DNA of 64,000 nt from Kitasatospora sp. NBC_01246 (GTDB taxonomy: Bacteria; Actinomycetota; Actinomycetes; Streptomycetales; Streptomycetaceae): assembly GCF_036226505.1 (NCBI RefSeq), contig NZ_CP108484.1, positions 2,914,001-2,978,000 of the forward strand. The letters are read 5' to 3'. The translations under genes and the position numbers were made by a program. Every line of letters starts with the position of its first letter. Position 1 is the stretch's first letter. Below are positions 62,524 through 64,000 of the stretch, piece after piece. The notes beneath the pieces were generated by a model that worked only from the letters and a program-made list of their open reading frames with translations, was not told the DNA's origin and made no database searches.

Positions 62524-63210
62524 CTAGTACGAAGCGCGGGTGGCCGCCTCCAGCAGCGCCCCGACCCTCGCCTGCGGCAGGTCCAGGCAGCGCCCCACGG
62601 CGGCCAGCGCCTCCCGCTCCTGGGGCAGGTAGCGCCCGTCGGCCAGCGCGATCGCCGCCCCCTGCAGCAGCAGCCGCTCCCGGCCGTGGTGGGCCAGGTG
62701 CGGGGCGAGCGGTTCGAGCACCGCGTGCAGTTCCACCGCCAGCGCGCCGGCGTCCCCGAGCCCGGAGGACGCCTCCAGGTCGTGGGCGTCCCGGAGTTCG
62801 CCGCCGAGCCCGGAGAGCGCGGCCAGCGCGGCGAGCACCTGGGCCTCGCCGCAGTCGTCGAAACCGGCCTCCCGGACGGCCGCGCAGGCCGCCTCGCGGG
62901 CCGCCCGGTGCGCCGTCCCGCCGGCCGCCAGCAGCGCGAGGGCCACGGTGTACTGCGCGTCGCGCAGCATCCCGCCGAGGCGCACGCAGGTGGGCTGGTC
63001 CAGGCTCTCCACGCCGTAGCGGCCGTGGCAGGTGGTGCACTGCACGCTGCGGACGACCGGGCCGAGCGGCAGCACCGCCGCGCCCAGCAACCGCAGCCAC
63101 CGCCGGCCGTGCTGCCGGCGGTAGTTGCGGTCACCGCCGCAGCCTGGACAGAAGAAGTCACCGAGAACGTCAGTCCGCCAGCGCGGGCGAACACCCCACA
63201 ACCCTGTCAC
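62524..63210 (-). CDS. TerB-like protein with N-terminal zinc ribbon
   Basis: The protein has 228 residues from GTG 63210. Cysteine pairs CPGCGG (near 21) and CTTCHGRYG (near 58) form a zinc ribbon flanking a short basic/hydrophobic stretch. The rest (about 75-225) is an all-helical TerB/DjlA-type domain with AAREAACAAVREAGFDDCGEAQ and GRERLLLQGAAIALADGRYLPQEREALAAVG, whose acidic residues may bind a metal. TerB proteins occur in tellurite and stress gene sets, but no other ter gene is present. It is a lone gene between leuA and recO. Confidence 0.82.
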   Translation of the reverse strand: MTGLWGVRPRWRTDVLGDFFCPGCGGDRNYRRQHGRRWLRLLGAAVLPLGPVVRSVQCTTCHGRYGVESLDQPTCVRLGGMLRDAQYTVALALLAAGGTAHRAAREAACAAVREAGFDDCGEAQVLAALAALSGLGGELRDAHDLEASSGLGDAGALAVELHAVLEPLAPHLAHHGRERLLLQGAAIALADGRYLPQEREALAAVGRCLDLPQARVGALLEAATRASY

Positions 63211-63414
63211 GGCGCCACTCCCCAGACATGGCAGGCGGCCTGCACAACAATGGGCAGGTCACGCGACCGGACCCCGAGGCCGTCCCACCGACCCGGATTT
63301 CCGGTGGGTCGATGTTGCCATGGTTACCGGCACGTGTCAGTACCTCGAACGGCTTCCGGGCCGAAAAAATGTGGCGCAGGCCACAGCCGCCCACCCGGGA
63401 CCGCCCACGACGAC

Positions 63415-63442
63415 GGCGGGCCGCCCCGGAGGACGGCCCGCC
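63415..63442 (-). terminator. Terminator after leuA
   Basis: GGCGGGCCG and its perfect complement with a 10-base loop, 18 bases beyond the leuA stop. Confidence 0.55.
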
Positions 63443-63459
63443 ACTACCACTCGTACGAA

Positions 63460-64000
63460 CTACCCGCGCTGCGCCCGGTTGACGGCGCTGATCATCGCCT
63501 TCAGCGAGGCCAGCACCGTGTTGCCGTCGATGCCCACGCCCCACAGCACCTTGCCGTCCACGGCGCACTCGACGTACGCCGCGGCCTGGGCGTCGCCGCC
63601 CTCGCTCAGCGCGTGCTCCGCGTAGTCCAGCACCCGGACGTCCACCCCGATCCGGCCCAGCGCGTCGGCGAAGGCGGAGACCGGGCCGTTGCCGGTACCG
63701 GCCAGGGTGACCGGCGCGCCCTCGACCACGGCCTGGGCGGTCAGCGCGTCCCGGCCGTCCTCGGTGGTCAGGCTGCGCGAGCCGCTCAGCGAGATCCGGC
63801 CCCACGGGTTGTCGGTGGTCGGCAGGTACTCGTCCTGGAAGACCGCCCAGATCGCCGCCGGGGTGACCTCGCCGCCCTCGGCGTCGGTCTTGGCCTGGAT
63901 GATCCGGGAGAACTCGATCTGCATCCGGCGCGGCAGGTCCAGCTTGTGGTCGTTCTTCAGGACGTAGGCGACGCCGCCCTTGCCGGACTGGCTGTTGACC
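63460..64000 (-). CDS. leuA: 2-isopropylmalate synthase, C-terminal part (5' end outside window)
   Basis: The frame is open to the window edge. About 180 C-terminal residues are present: the end of the catalytic linker (SQSGKGGVAYVLKNDHKLDLPRR) and the regulatory LeuA dimerisation domain, which binds leucine for feedback inhibition (VTLAGTGNGPVSAFADALGRIG, YAEHALSEGGDAQAAAYVE, GVGIDGNTVLASLKAMISAVNRA). The actinobacterial long form of LeuA has this end. The enzyme commits 2-ketoisovalerate to leucine synthesis by condensing it with acetyl-CoA. Confidence 0.94.
   Translation of the reverse strand, partial: VNSQSGKGGVAYVLKNDHKLDLPRRMQIEFSRIIQAKTDAEGGEVTPAAIWAVFQDEYLPTTDNPWGRISLSGSRSLTTEDGRDALTAQAVVEGAPVTLAGTGNGPVSAFADALGRIGVDVRVLDYAEHALSEGGDAQAAAYVECAVDGKVLWGVGIDGNTVLASLKAMISAVNRAQRG

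Overview
The DNA is very GC-rich, uses GTG starts often, and encodes a chromosomal core typical of Streptomycetaceae (Streptomyces or Kitasatospora). The markers are fasR-fabD-fabH-acpP-fabF, DUF3145, an HrdA-like sigma factor beside dnaG and dgt, ppdK, dus, glyS, znuACB-zur, recO-uppS and leuA. From memory this is the order of the same genes in Streptomyces coelicolor, with many species-specific insertions between them. I see no prophage, transposase, CRISPR array or large biosynthetic cluster. This is mostly ordinary chromosome with small accessory islands.

Layout. 1-2.7 kb: the end of a galactose-oxidase/kelch-type protein followed by a DyP peroxidase that carries four hemopexin-like repeats. 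2.7-8.5 kb: small accessory genes (YjbR, a DUF1023 hydrolase, a divergent WYL regulator/DinB-like pair, MerR, a beta-lactamase-like serine hydrolase, pirin). 8.6-13.8 kb: the type II fatty acid synthase operon and its activator. 13.9-21.4 kb: DUF3145, a divergent reductase/MarR pair, an LCP cell-wall ligase, a PLP enzyme and a large polytopic membrane protein. 21.6-23.9 kb: three tRNA genes flanking two duplicated secreted serine proteases. 24-29 kb: a small membrane protein, a sugar kinase, glutamate decarboxylase and a membrane-anchored HTH protein. 29-35.8 kb: hrdA, dnaG, dgt, a GDSL lipoprotein and a PAC2 protein, all leftward. 36-40 kb: an acetyltransferase, an AbiEi/DUF559-like protein, a coupled regulator/membrane pair with a clear operator, and a lipid-anchored ribonuclease of the RNase Sa family. 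40-45 kb: ppdK and dus. 45-49 kb: a two-component system with a DUF4097 protein. 49-55.8 kb: a drug exporter with its regulator, an ECF sigma operon that includes a previously unlisted 45-residue membrane protein, NADAR, and two uncharacterised genes. 55.8-64 kb: glyS, the zinc-uptake operon with its regulator Zur, uppS, recO, a TerB-like protein and the end of leuA.

How genes work together. FasR is expected to activate the fab operon, and a hairpin between acpP and fabF may keep acyl carrier protein in excess. Zur, encoded at the end of znuACB, should repress that operon through two boxes covering its promoter. RecO and UppS share a short operon. The two-component genes and DUF4097 overlap or nearly touch, as do the three genes of the ECF sigma operon.

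The most unusual items are the DyP-hemopexin fusion downstream of a copper-oxidase-like gene, the lipoprotein ribonuclease with no visible inhibitor, and the ECF operon with its overlooked small protein. No single stretch is convincingly a wholly new system. All calls come from reading the sequence by eye, without database searches.
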